Positions 1 through 9,190 of a stretch of DNA of 22,593 nt are shown piece after piece. Each line of letters opens with the position of its first letter. Position 1 is the first letter of the stretch. The notes under the pieces are model-generated. The model was not told where the DNA came from. It ran no database searches and saw only the letters and a program-made list of their open reading frames with translations. A program made the position numbers and the translations under genes. Source of the stretch: Zygnema cylindricum (lineage: Eukaryota; Streptophyta; Zygnematophyceae; Zygnematales; Zygnemataceae); assembly GCA_037447655.1 (NCBI GenBank), contig JBBHKE010001620.1, forward strand, positions 1 to 22,593, read 5' to 3'.

Positions 1-584
1 ATCGAATGTTGAGAAATTTTCGCTTGGAAGTAATATACTTTCTTGCATGTGAATGTTGGTCTATTTGGAAGATTGACTTTTTCTAGTGGATCAACATGAT
101 ATCGAAACCGAAAAGACAAAAAAGAAGTTGTCAAAATAAATGTGCCGTGATTATTACAAGATTATAATTATGAAGGTCATAATACGAAGATCGTGGTATG
201 TGTTCACTGACGTGAAGGTAAACTGTTAAATTAGATGTTTGTTATTATATGTAATATTAAAATTATATTTAATACATAATGCATTTTTTATATATAATAT
301 TTTTTTTTATGTTATTTATGTTATTGAAGTTTATTGTGAAAAGTCAAATCATGAGAATTGGTCAAATCATGGGAAGTTATTTATAAATTTATCCCCAAAA
401 AACTTTCTGATTAAATAAACGAACAATTCATGTTTTTGGAAAAAGAAAGCACTTACCAGTGAGATCACCTAAGGAAGATTCAAAGAGCTTTAAAAAGACA
501 ATGTATGCATCAATCACCCCAAGCAGTCAACACCAAACATTTGATATCGAGCATGGGATATATAAGACTGAATTTTATACAATA
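1..584. other. AT-rich intergenic DNA, no gene seen
   Basis: Strongly AT-rich sequence with poly-T and poly-A runs. The only ATG-less short frame (from 459) has repeat-derived composition at its 3' half and no domain signature. I see no RNA gene or transposon end here. Confidence 0.6.
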
Positions 585-1060
585 GACATAGAACATAATT
601 CATGGAACATTAGAAATCGAACACTAGACATTATGCAACAGACATTGAACATCAGAAAATGTACATGAGACATTGAACATTAAACTTTGAACCCTAAATA
701 TTGAACATTCAACATTAGGTAGTGAAAATTAGATAATGAACGTAAAAAATTGAAATCACAAATTGAGACCATTGAGCGTTAGACATTGAACATCAGGCAT
801 GGAACATCAGACATTGAGCAATAGACATTGAAGAAAAAATAAACATTCATTCGACATTCATTGAACAATAGAGATTGAACATTCAAAACTGAGCATTAGA
901 CATTCAAAATTAGAGAAATTAGACATTGAAAACTACAAAATGATAATTAAACATTGAAAACTAGACATGGAGCATTAGACATTAAAAAATTGAGATTAGA
1001 CATTAGACACTGAACATTATAGATTGACCATTAGACTGAACATTTGAGAATGAACATTAG
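585..1060. repeat. Degenerate AACATTAGACATTG-type minisatellite
   Basis: Short units around the core AACATTAGA / GACATTGAAC recur dozens of times in direct orientation with substitutions and small indels (for example near 603, 639, 665, 781, 900, 960 and 1020). There is no fixed period; spacing is roughly 7 to 15 bases. It resembles an old, decayed satellite-like array. The core AACATTAGA also occurs in the 28-bp tail repeats of the retroelements at 9550-9905 and 14580-15033, so a shared origin is possible but not shown. Confidence 0.75.
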
Positions 1061-1510
1061 ATATTTCCTTTGAATGTGTTTTCGTTGTGTGGAAGACCTG
1101 TAACTTAAAAAAATCAATTAAAGTGCACGTTATTTTTTTTGTTTCAAAAAACCGCAAAATACGAGTTCCAAAGCAAGCACGCCTTTTGTTCAATTTCTTT
1201 ATTTACTCTCTTGATTGGTTTTTTGTTCGTCCGATTTCTCAAATTATTAAAGCATAGCAAACAATTTGTGTGTAACTTCCCCAATTTTTTGGTCAATTGA
1301 TAGAGCCATTGTTTATTCTTCCTCTCTGTATGCCTCCCTCCCGTCCTCTCTTCCACCCTAGAAACTGTTGAAACTGCGTTTGTGTCTATGAAATTGAAAC
1401 GATGTTGGGGAATCCCATTTAAACGGTCAAACGTTTGAACATTATGTTTGGAGAGAGAGAGAGGGCACGGATACGACAAAAAGACTACTAGCAACCTTTG
1501 GGATGCTCGA

Positions 1511-1543
1511 CCTCTCTCTCTCTCCCTCCCTCCCTCCCTCTCT
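1511..1543. repeat. CT/CCCT microsatellite
   Basis: A (CT)n run passes into a (CCCT)n run and back to CT. The same CT/CCCT type recurs around the three-exon gene (15240-15670, 17870-18330), so GAGA-type tracts are common in this genome. Confidence 0.9.
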
Positions 1544-2210
1544 TTTATTTTTTTTCCTTTTTTGTTGTCTTTTTTCGGGTTACTGGGAAAACCAACAAAG
1601 CGATGGAACAAAAAAAAAATATAGACAAGAAAAGAAAATTTATTTTAAAAATAAACAGAAAATCTCCAAATTTAATCTTCAAAAAAATCAAAGAAGTTTA
1701 CATCTTCGTTTTTACTGTATTGAATTCCGCATAATTTTCCAAGAATATCCCCAATCTTTTTTTTTAAAAGACAATCGAATGATATAAAATAACACGAAAA
1801 AATTACAAAAAAAAACTCTAAAAAGAAACTCTTTCCCGGTTTCCCCCAAACCCTCTAATTTCCATTTTCTCTATATTAAGTTTTCTTTACTTCCTCTTAA
1901 ATCTATCTCAATTTCTTAAAATTCAAAAATAAACTAAGAAATTCTCAAAAATCTTGACTTCTCTTCATATTTTATTTTTTTATGGTTCCTTGGCTATCGG
2001 AAACTGAAAAAAAAGAAAAATGGCATAAATGAAATCGATCAAAAAAATCCACTCTAATATCATTCTCTAGGAAATAAAACCCGGAAATCATATCGGTGCG
2101 ATTTTTTTTTTTTAGTTTCCGTTATATAAACCAAAATTGATATTCAGTAAATTACCCATTTTTAAGGATCTTCTTAATCCTTTATCATCCCATTGTTTTA
2201 CACGTAATTT

Positions 2211-2250
2211 GTAACCCAATTATACCCAATTATACCCAATAATACTCAAT
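2211..2250. repeat. 10-bp tandem repeat, four units
   Basis: Unit TATACCCAAT: units 2 and 3 (2221-2240) are identical, units 1 (GTAACCCAAT) and 4 (AATACTCAAT) differ at two positions each. It lies downstream of the hevein-like gene. Confidence 0.85.
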
Positions 2251-2403
2251 TTATATTTAATTCTAAAATCCTTTCCTACCCATTTCATATCCCTTATTTA
2301 AAATCCTTTCATTTGACCTCAAAAACTAATTTAATTTCGAACTATTTCAATTGAAGTTTTTATAATCAAATTTTTCTAATCATTTTTTTCTCATCGAATT
2401 GTT

Positions 2404-2664
2404 TTAATCGAATTTCCATAACGCCGGAACTTCCGGAACGCATTTTCCGAATTCTTTTTGACATCCGAATCCACAAAATTCGGAAGTATGGCCACAAAAG
2501 CCGAATTGGCTGCAACAAAGATTTTGGGGACAAATAGAGCCTTCTAATTGGACGCCGCATCCTTCTTGACTAACGACAAAACCGTACGAGTTCCAAAAAA
2601 ATATTTGTACTAGCATAAGTACGGAAACGCAAAAAAAGACGTTTTTGATCAAGGATGAAGTCAT
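2404..2664 (-). CDS. Hevein-like secreted chitin-binding peptide precursor
   Basis: The 86-aa product has a hydrophobic signal peptide (about residues 1-32, core VFFCVSVLMLVQIFFW) followed by one complete chitin-binding type-1 (hevein) domain at about 35-75. All eight cysteines are present (36, 45, 50, 51, 57, 64, 68, 75) in the family spacing, including the NLCCSQ-G-CG core. By family knowledge such peptides bind chitin oligomers in the apoplast or vacuole and act in antifungal defence. The positions equivalent to hevein's Ser-Trp-Trp-Tyr binding set read Ser52, Phe54, Phe56, Phe63, so aromatic stacking is kept but with Phe throughout. A short tail ending LWKFD follows; no GH19 chitinase domain is seen downstream, so this is a stand-alone peptide and not a class I chitinase. 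The start is the only ATG before the signal sequence. No intron is needed. It could be a truncated chitinase gene, but the clean ORF and full cysteine set argue against that. Confidence 0.78.
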   Translation of the reverse strand: MTSSLIKNVFFCVSVLMLVQIFFWNSYGFVVSQEGCGVQLEGSICPQNLCCSQFGFCGHTSEFCGFGCQKEFGKCVPEVPALWKFD

Positions 2665-2714
2665 GATTGAAGTTTAAGAAGGAAAGTTTAGGACTTTTGG
2701 GTAAATTAATGGAG

Positions 2715-2721
2715 TTTTTAT
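2715..2721 (-). promoter_or_regulatory. Possible TATA box of the hevein-like gene
   Basis: ATAAAAA on the minus strand, 50 bases upstream of the ATG at 2664, would give a 5'UTR of about 20-25 bases. Placement fits, but the surrounding DNA is AT-rich, so chance matches are common. Confidence 0.3.
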
Positions 2722-3196
2722 CCAAAATTTTGGTTTCTTGAGATTTTTTTTTTTTTTTTTCGATTTGAAACTTGTGGGAAAGTGTTTGTTTGACTGACTT
2801 TGTCCAGAATTTGGTCGAATAAAACTGAGAATGTGACTCTAAAATAACTGTTTTATGTTTTTCTTTTTTAACTTGTTTTTTTTTTTTTAGATTTTACCCT
2901 TTTAATAATAAAATTGCGTTTCTTTTAACGCTTTTTTCCACTATCGTATTTAGAATCATAGCTATCGTATCCCTTTTATAGTTCGACGAACGAATACGAC
3001 ATGACGGGAGTCAAGGGCGTCGAATTTGAGATAATGGATCGACGAAACGAAGAGACGTATCATTTGAAAGGGTCAAAGCGCGCCAAGCATTTGAAATGAC
3101 GTGGCAAGTTCAGGAATCTCCGAAGCTAGCTTTGGATTGAAGCCGTTGGATTCGCCGCCACCGTCTTGTCAAAATGCGATTTGTCGCGGGCATTCG
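2722..3196. other. Intergenic / upstream region of the hevein-like gene
   Basis: Long poly-T runs (about 2740-2760 and 2878-2890), then less AT-biased DNA. No ORF with a recognisable domain and no RNA gene were seen. The right edge is the target-site duplication of the next transposon. Confidence 0.5.
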
Positions 3197-3204
3197 ATTG
3201 AACA

Positions 3205-3781
3205 CATAGTTCAAAAGTAGGCGTTTTTATGGTAGGCCTTTGGTAGGCGCACAAAGCTTGGCACAAAACTCGCGCAACGTAGGCACTGTATGTGTGTGTG
3301 CTGTGCACACCCCTGTACGAGCGTACGAATCTGACGTATGCTCATAGTACAGCGCACGCCGCCGAACGAATTTTTTTAGCGAACTGACACGACGTAGGAT
3401 GACATCGCGTGGGAAAAAAAACCAGGAAAAAAAAAAAAAACCCGCGGACGAATCTGACGATAGTCCTGTCGTAAGTTGTGTTATGGGCTTTTCATGTGAT
3501 CTTCTTAGATCGTTACTTTCATCAAAGACCGTCGGATCGTCCAAATCTGACGGTTTAAATAAAAATTTGCTCAAAACTCACACAAAAAGATTTTTTTGTC
3601 CGTTTTTTTTTTCAAATTTAGACATGACGTTTAATTCTCTATCGAACCATGTGCAACTCAACCCTGTTACTATTTTATTTCATTTTGCGGCCAATACAAT
3701 ATGGGTCTTAAGGTAGTATTGTAAAATTTACGTACAAAAGGCATATTGTATGGGTGTACTGTCACCTACATTTGAACTATG
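3205..3781 (-). mobile_element. hAT-like non-autonomous transposon, copy 1 (577 bp)
   Basis: The ends are inverted repeats starting CATAGTTCAAAAGTAGG (left) and, read inward from the right, CATAGTTCAAATGTAGGTG. The element is flanked by a perfect 8-bp direct repeat ATTGAACA (3197-3204 and 3782-3789), the duplication size typical of hAT elements. Compared with the copies at 4327 and 7311 it lies in opposite orientation and carries about 270 bp of extra internal DNA (roughly 3245-3450 plus smaller insertions). It is thus the longer, more ancestral-looking relative. ORFs inside (3227-3574 minus, 3399-3716 plus) show no transposase motifs. The superfamily call rests on duplication length and terminal CA only. 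Confidence 0.85.
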
Positions 3782-3789
3782 ATTGAACA

Positions 3790-4318
3790 TATTCTCTAGG
3801 AGAGTGGTGACGTGGATGACTTTGATTCGAACAGAGGCTGGTCAAAATCTGACGCAAAAGTACAAAACCGTCGCTGGTGGTACGGAAGAATGTCGAGGAG
3901 CATCGAACGGTTGGGATTATGCAGTAAAGTTTTTACGTCTACGATACGATCGACGGCTGAAGACAGCTGTGTTGACGCAAGAAACGATAGATTAAAGTGC
4001 GATGTTTATGTACGCACTAAAATATGAAATTGGCAAGTTCAATGCCCATTAGATAAGAGTCGTAAAACGTCCGAGGAACATTTATCTGTACGGTATTGTA
4101 CGGTATTGTACGGTACCGTTAAACGCGATGAAGATTGGATCTAATATTGGGAAACACTTGATTTTTACTTGGGGAATATTATTATTATAATATGTTTATT
4201 TGTCATTACTTTGTAATAATTCGACGGAGAGGAATCTGCTATATCCGCGAAAATATTTTTGACAAAATATTCTAAACAAGATCACAAACAGCTTCGTACG
4301 GTAATCTCGCACTGTACT
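3790..4318. other. Intergenic DNA between two hAT-like insertions
   Basis: Two overlapping plus-strand frames of about 70 codons (3783-3995, 3812-4027) have no recognised domain and no supporting signal. A 10-bp repeat sits at 4087-4116. AT-rich from 4140. Confidence 0.5.
4087..4116. repeat. 10-bp tandem repeat, three units
   Basis: TGTACGGTAT occurs twice and TGTACGGTAC once, head to tail. The hexamer GTACGG is frequent in this half of the window (for example 4820, 4943, 6049, 20755). Confidence 0.9.
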
Positions 4319-4326
4319 TTCTGTAC

Positions 4327-4632
4327 CATAGTTCAAAAGTAGGTGAAAGTAGGCCCATACAATATGCCTATTGTATGCAAAACATACAATATGACCTTAA
4401 GACCCATATTGTATTCGGACCTATTAGGACCAATTAAAACATTCGGACCAAGAATTGGACCAATTAAAACATTCGAACCAAATTTTTTTATTTACACCGT
4501 CAGATTCGGACGATCGGACGGTCGCTGATAAAAGTAGCGATCTAAGAAGATCACATGAAAATCCCATAACACAACTTACGATAAAGGCGCCGACCAAAGG
4601 CCTACTATAAAAACGCCTACTTTTGAACTATG
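4327..4632 (+). mobile_element. hAT-like MITE, copy 2 (306 bp)
   Basis: Terminal inverted repeats begin CATAGTTCAAAAGTAGG at both ends, and a perfect 8-bp duplication TTCTGTAC flanks it (4319-4326, 4633-4640). Internally, CATACAATATG / CATATTGTATG inverted motifs recur several times near the left end, so much of the element can fold back. It has no coding capacity. It is nearly collinear with the copy at 7311-7617. Confidence 0.92.
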
Positions 4633-4640
4633 TTCTGTAC

Positions 4641-5017
4641 CAAAATTTGAAAATATGTAGAAAAATCATAGTTGTTCAAATCGCGCGATTTTTTCCTTTT
4701 TTCCGTTTAAAACATATAATTCGTGACTGTTGAATAAATCGGCAAAAAACGCGATGTACTTTTTGTTCAGTAAACTGAACGGAGAATTTATGTAAGAGGT
4801 ACAGCATTTACTGTAAATTGTACGGTTTTGTACGTTAATGTACGGAATTTAACGAAAACACACGTCGCAGTTATTGGTATTTTCTGTCTATTAAACTGAA
4901 CAGAAAATACACGGAACATGTACGTCATTTTTCGAAAATGTACGGACAGTTTCAAAAAGAGGCGTTTGAAATGTCACACTATTTGCGCGCGGTAAGTTTG
5001 AAAAATGTACGTCCGTC
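4641..5017. other. Intergenic DNA with two short palindromes
   Basis: AT-rich sequence without a gene. A perfect 11-bp inverted repeat lies at 4877-4887 / 4900-4910, and a related palindrome (TTCAGTAAACTGAAC) lies near 4770. Repeated TGTACGG-like motifs occur at about 4817-4850 and 4918-4950. Confidence 0.5.
4877..4910. repeat. Inverted repeat (11-bp perfect arms, 12-nt loop)
   Basis: GTATTTTCTGT at 4877-4887 is the exact reverse complement of ACAGAAAATAC at 4900-4910. It could form a DNA or RNA hairpin; its role is unknown. Confidence 0.8.
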
Positions 5018-5020
5018 TAA

Positions 5021-5832
5021 GGGTAACCTTCCATCAGGCGTTCCCAGTAATCGTACGAACACGTTTACTGGCAGTAATATTTGTAACACCCTTCCATCAG
5101 GTCGTGCAAGTGAATGAGGTGTTAGATTGCGATTGGTATCACGTAGGACCTGTTGAGCCGCCCGCGAATAATCATCATTTCCAAAAGGACAAAATCGCTG
5201 CTGCGTATGTGTACGAGCAGACGCCGATTAAAATATCTAGTAGTGTCACGCTAATGTACAATCTGAACGTTCTTAGGGCTGTTCTGGTATCAACGGCCAC
5301 GAAAACCGTTGCAAAATTAAAGTTTGTACAAATGTCCAAGAATGTTCCATTTGTACGTGAATCGCTGTATCGCACATTTATGAAGGAGACGTCACAGGAT
5401 GTCCTACAACCAAGTTTTTTTTGTCGTGGAACAGGCTGGCTATACAACCAAGATTTTTTTGTCGTCGAACAGGCTGGCTTTGATGTCACACGGTACACTC
5501 CATTTGCCACATGCCCACATGTAAGTTTATTGCTTCACGTCTGTCGTGGATCGACTCTGACTTTACAAGTGGACCAAAACACGCGTCCAGTAATCACAAA
5601 CTCTCCTCTCGAGGACAGTCGGAGGAGACTAGCTACGTACTGGAAACAAGAAGCGTTTGCGTCGAAAATTGAAAATCGGACGGTGGTATTTTTCTCCAAG
5701 AAGTCTGGAGAATCTCAACGAATTTTTAGTAAACATCTTTTGTAAAAAAAAAAAAAAAAACAGTACGGCATAGTATGGAAGGGTACTTTCTCCAGTAAAC
5801 AACCCCACTTTTTGCCTGATGGAAGGTTACCC
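5021..5832. mobile_element. PIF/Harbinger-like element (812 bp), TAA duplication
   Basis: The two ends are a perfect 19-bp inverted repeat (GGGTAACCTTCCATCAGGC), flanked by TAA on both sides (5018-5020, 5833-5835). A 3-bp TWA duplication with a GGG start is the usual signature of PIF/Harbinger/Tourist elements. A partial copy of the terminal motif, CCTTCCATCAGG, recurs inside at 5090-5101, and a subterminal GTTTACTGG is found near both ends. A 246-codon frame (5005-5745) spans most of the element but starts 16 bases outside its left border and shows no DDE transposase or Myb motif. The element is probably non-autonomous, or carries captured host sequence. Confidence 0.85.
5406..5481. repeat. 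38-bp tandem duplication inside the 812-bp element
   Basis: Two head-to-tail 38-bp units (5406-5443 and 5444-5481), each running from ACAACCAAG through a T-run to ACAGGCTGGCT. They differ at only a few positions, so the duplication is younger than the element. Confidence 0.9.
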
Positions 5833-5835
5833 TAA

Positions 5836-6295
5836 TTCAATTATTTTTGAAAGAAGCCGCTATGGAATGTTGAAAATTTGTCAGGAATCTGCCTGTCACA
5901 TAGTATCAGACAGACGGACTTTGACAAAAATATTGCGTTGGCCGAGATTTGAGCCTGGCTCTACGCTCTTCCATTATAGAATCTTTCGCATTTGTAAACG
6001 GAAAACTTACAAACTGCGATATTATTTAAAATTCATTTTTGTTTACATGTACGGAATAGTACGGACAACAATTCTTTAACGATTTTTACGATTTTTTCAA
6101 AAGGTTCAATGCGTTTGTTACGTATAGTTTGTCGCGATTAAATCGTTCGCACTAAACGCCCTGAACAACTATGAAAAAAATAGATAGTTGTTTTTAAATT
6201 TATTATGCTCACAGCGCCACGTGTCGATACTTGCCGTTTGCAATACCTGCATGATATAAAATTCACGCTCAGGTTTTTTGTCGCTGTTATAAAAC
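5836..6295. other. Intergenic DNA, nothing recognised
   Basis: No transposon ends, RNA gene or credible ORF. Short frames (5819-6079 plus, 6138-6374 minus) have no domain signature; the second overlaps the adjacent MITE. Confidence 0.45.
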
Positions 6296-6512
6296 TACGT
6301 GTATCGCTATTAGCGTTAATATTTTTCCGCCACATAAAACATCTTTTATCCGTACACAATTGTCCGATTTTCAATTTGAGACCACCAATCGGAAGCTGAG
6401 CAACTTACCTTTCAATGGCAACCGTCAGATCAACAATCTGATGTGTGTGTACGGGGAAAATATGTTTTAAGTGGCGAAAAAAAAAATAACACTAACAGCG
6501 GTACACGGTGTA
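6296..6512. mobile_element. TACACC-type fold-back MITE, intact copy (217 bp)
   Basis: Long imperfect inverted repeats of about 65 bp make up over half of the element. The right end, read inward, starts TACACCGTGTACCGCTGTTA, and the left end reads TACGTGTATCGCTATTAGCG, with about three bases lost near the tip. Both arms then contain GCCACTTAAAACAT-like sequence and a CGTACACA motif before a short unique centre (around GTCCGATTTTCAATTTGAG). No clear target duplication was found. It has no coding capacity. Confidence 0.82.
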
Positions 6513-6770
6513 CTTTTAAAATTTGATCACGGCAGCCAGCCGTACAAACTGACACACGTTTGCAGATTCCGGTTCGCCGGGTTCCACGTGGCTACTGAAT
6601 GTTCGAACGAGCGATAAAAATTGAGACGCAAAAACTTTTTGTTCCCTTAAATTTATGAAACTACGTGTGACAATTGGCGAAAGAATATTATGATTATTAT
6701 CAGTGTTTCAAATTTATTAGGAACAATTCGCCAAGTTAACTATGTACCAAATTAACAAAAAGTGAAAAAG

Positions 6771-6930
6771 TACACCGTGTATCACTATTAGTGTTAATAA
6801 TGTTTTCACCACTTAAAACATATTTTCTCTTTACACACCAGTCCGATTTTCAATTTGAGACCATCAATCGGAAGATGAGAATCTAATCTTCCAATATCAA
6901 CCGTCAGATCTAAAAACCGACATGTATGTA
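6771..6930. mobile_element. TACACC-type MITE, left half of an interrupted copy
   Basis: This segment starts TACACCGTGTATCACTATTA and is collinear with the copy at 6296 through the centre motif GTCCGATTTTCAATTTGAG. It loses similarity near 6930. The matching right end is found about 690 bp downstream at 7618-7666, so the copy has been split by later insertions. Confidence 0.75.
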
Positions 6931-7310
6931 GCGTGCCAAATTAGAGTACTTAAATAAATTAAAGTAAACTTCATAGTTGAAACAACTCTATCACATAAAT
7001 TAGCGTTCATTACTCTATTTTTTTTTGGTTTTTTTACTCTAATTTTTTCATTTCTAATTTTTTCATTACTCTAATTACGATTCGCGGTGTAATAACGATT
7101 CGCTGTGTAATAACGATTCGCGTCGTAGTATGTTAATGCCACTCACATATCAAGTGACAATGTCGATGGCACACTAATGTCTAAAATGAAAAAAAAAATG
7201 TTTATCGGCGCGCGCCCGAGTTCATCAGGATGGATGTTACGACATTGATACAAAACAATAAAAAATTCATCATCGTGTTTAGCACTAGCCCGGTTCAGAG
7301 CGAACCAAAC
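6931..7310. other. Inserted DNA inside the split MITE
   Basis: AT-rich DNA with repeated ACTCTAATT motifs and an 18-bp tandem repeat. It separates the left MITE half from the hAT-like copy at 7311. No gene was seen; its own ends are not identified. Confidence 0.45.
7075..7128. repeat. 18-bp tandem repeat, three units
   Basis: Units TTACGATTCGCGGTGTAA, TAACGATTCGCTGTGTAA and TAACGATTCGCGTCGTAG run head to tail. Confidence 0.9.
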
Positions 7311-7617
7311 CATAGTTCAAAAGTAGGTGAAAGTAGGCCCATACAATATGCTTATTGTATGCAAAACATACAATATGACCTTAAGACCCATATTGTATTC
7401 GGACCTATTCGGACCAATTAAAACATTTCGGACCAAGAATTAGACCAATTAAAACATTCGGACCAAAAAAAATTATTTACACCGTCGGATTCGGACAATC
7501 GGACGGTCGTTGATCAAAGTAGCGATCTAAGAAGATCACATGAAAAGCCTATAACACAACTTACGATAAAGGCGCCGACCAAAGGCCTACCATAAAAACG
7601 CCTATTTTTGAACTATG
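7311..7617 (+). mobile_element. hAT-like MITE, copy 3 (307 bp)
   Basis: It is nearly identical in layout to the copy at 4327-4632, with the same CATAGTTCAAAAGTAGG termini and internal ATACAATATG repeats. The 8-bp flanks do not match (AACCAAAC on the left, GTTTTAAG on the right). The right flank belongs to the TACACC-type MITE, so the left flank was probably lost or replaced after insertion. Confidence 0.88.
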
Positions 7618-7666
7618 GTTTTAAGTGGCAAAAAAATTATAAACACTAATAGCGATACACGGTGTA
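7618..7666. mobile_element. TACACC-type MITE, right end of the interrupted copy
   Basis: It begins GTTTTAAGTGGC and ends GATACACGGTGTA, matching the right arm of the intact copy at 6296-6512. It is the partner of the left half at 6771-6930. Confidence 0.75.
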
Positions 7667-8175
7667 GTCTCTATATGCCGATAAATTTATACCGCGATAT
7701 ATCGAAGTGATGTTGGGTTCCAATTTTCTTTCAAAAGCAACCCTCGGGTTTTTTAGGGTTTTGAAGGGTTTTGGCGTGCCCTTAGTCGTCTGGGGGAAAG
7801 GGGGGGATCTTCCGTACGATTTAGCGTTTATTTTTTATGTACTAAATTTGTATGGACATCCACCTCCGACCAAATATATCGCAATATTTTTTTTTGGTCC
7901 TGGTGGGATATATCGAACCCTCTATCTGTTTGATATTGGTTTATCGAATATCCAATTTATTGCGATAAGTTTTACCCGATACACAACAGAACTATATAGG
8001 TAAGCACCCCACATGTAAAATATGTATATGTAAAACCCACATGGTAGATCTCACGTAACATACATCCAAGAAACAATTAGTAATCGATTCGATACAAGAT
8101 AAAAATCGCATCGCAATATATTGCAGCAAATTCGAACAAAGGGCAAATGCCACTGTCCTATGTTTGAGCTATAGC
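7667..8175. other. Intergenic DNA, nothing recognised
   Basis: AT-rich, with CGATATATCG-like short palindromes and a G-run near 7800. A 98-codon plus-strand frame (7707-8003) has no ATG context or domain to support it. Confidence 0.45.
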
Positions 8176-8467
8176 GTTTTCGGTTTTAGTTCGAAACATA
8201 GAGTACATCCGTAATAACTTTGGATGCTACGCCGCCCATCCTTATTAGCATTAAGGATTTGTTATTGTTAACGAATTTAGAATCAATATTAATTCGACTA
8301 ATCAATAGTAATTAGTAAAATTTACTAATTTGTTGAAAGGGAACGTGACAGATTGTAGTCCACGCTCTTAAAATAGTATTAGTGTTTTTTGATTTTTCAA
8401 AAAAAACCGCGACCGAATGTTTTGTTAACTCTAATAACCATGGGCGGTGTACACCGTGAAATGCTTA

Positions 8468-8960
8468 GGTTGTGTGCTTATGTGTTAAAGGAAGGGTTTT
8501 TTTTTGTCGTTTTCCTCCAAAATTGAACATGCAATAAGAAAATATTCCTTCGTACGAGAAATTTGTGAACACCATAGTACATTTACGCAATCTTAAAGCT
8601 TAGAATGTACTCCAATTTGGGGTTATTGTCTTTTCGATCCACTGCCACGTCATGCCAGCCCATCTTCAAACTTTTAATGTAGTCGACTCGAGATTCGATT
8701 ATATTAAAAGTAATACTTGAGAAACGAACAAGAAAAAATTGTTGCACATGTCACACGTTTTTGATTTTTTTTGGCACGATAGAAGAGTACACAAAATATA
8801 ATCGTGTCTGTTTAAAACCAGTACGTAAATTTATTTTTTTACAAGAGGGGTCTCGGTCGGCCACCTTCATTTTTGGTTCATTTGCAAAAGTTTTCCCTGT
8901 CTTCGCCTTTCCCCTCCCTCTCAAACTCTCTCTCCTTTACCTCTTCCAAGAATAAAACAT
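8468..8960 (+). mobile_element. Buried 5' part of a PIF/Harbinger-like transposon
   Basis: After a TTA at 8465-8467 the sequence starts GGTTGTGTGCTTATGTGTT, similar to the terminal repeat of the complete element at 20391. Similarity to 20391-20890 then continues throughout, including the AAGGGTTTT and TCGTTTTC blocks, AGAAAATATT, a CTCGG block before ACCTTCATT, and a pyrimidine-rich stretch. It stops near 8960, so the 3' half is missing. Copy B keeps only the first about 169 bases (13955-14123). Confidence 0.75.
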
Positions 8961-8994
8961 GATTATGTTGGTATGAACTGAAAGAGCTCTAAAA

Positions 8995-9190
8995 ATGATG
9001 TTAAACGGCTTTGTTTCGATGGCAATTGAGACGTTTGGTTGTTTAGGAGTTGCTTTAGATGAGACCCACGGGGGCGGTTTTCCCGAAAGGGTGTGCTTGG
9101 GGCACATCCTTTTGTCCTTTTTTCCTTGTATCTTTCCAAGGTGTATTTGTGGCTTTTCGGAAGTGGAAGCTTCTATCTTCCGTCATATTT
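8995..9190 (+). pseudogene. Remnant of an RLE (retroelement endonuclease) C-terminus
   Basis: The frame from 8995 encodes NGFVSMAIETFGCLGVALDE, matching the end of the nuclease domain in the large ORF (DGFIPMAVEIFGCLGVALDE, from 13388). Further on, the DNA around 9134-9190 (TATTTGTGGCTTTTCGGAAG) resembles the coding DNA of the third retroelement copy at 22160-22210 (minus). The open frame continuing to 9213 is partly fortuitous. It is a leftover of an older related element whose upstream coding part was displaced by the buried transposon. Confidence 0.7.

Larger units (their letters stand above)
1061..2365. other. AT-rich intergenic DNA, no gene seen
   Basis: Long A- and T-runs, with a pyrimidine tract at 1511-1543 and a 10-bp tandem repeat at 2211-2250. 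A 155-codon minus-strand frame (1144-1611) lacks an ATG and reads through the pyrimidine tract, so it is not called. The right part is the downstream flank of the hevein-like gene; no clear AATAAA was found on that strand close to its stop. Confidence 0.6.

Noticed and set aside
1144-1611. 155-codon minus-strand frame
   Set aside because: It has no ATG (opens at TTG), reads through the CT microsatellite and has no recognisable domain.
5005-5745. 246-codon frame as a host or transposase gene
   Set aside because: It starts outside the left border of the 812-bp transposon, includes its terminal repeat and a 38-bp tandem duplication, and lacks DDE or other known motifs.
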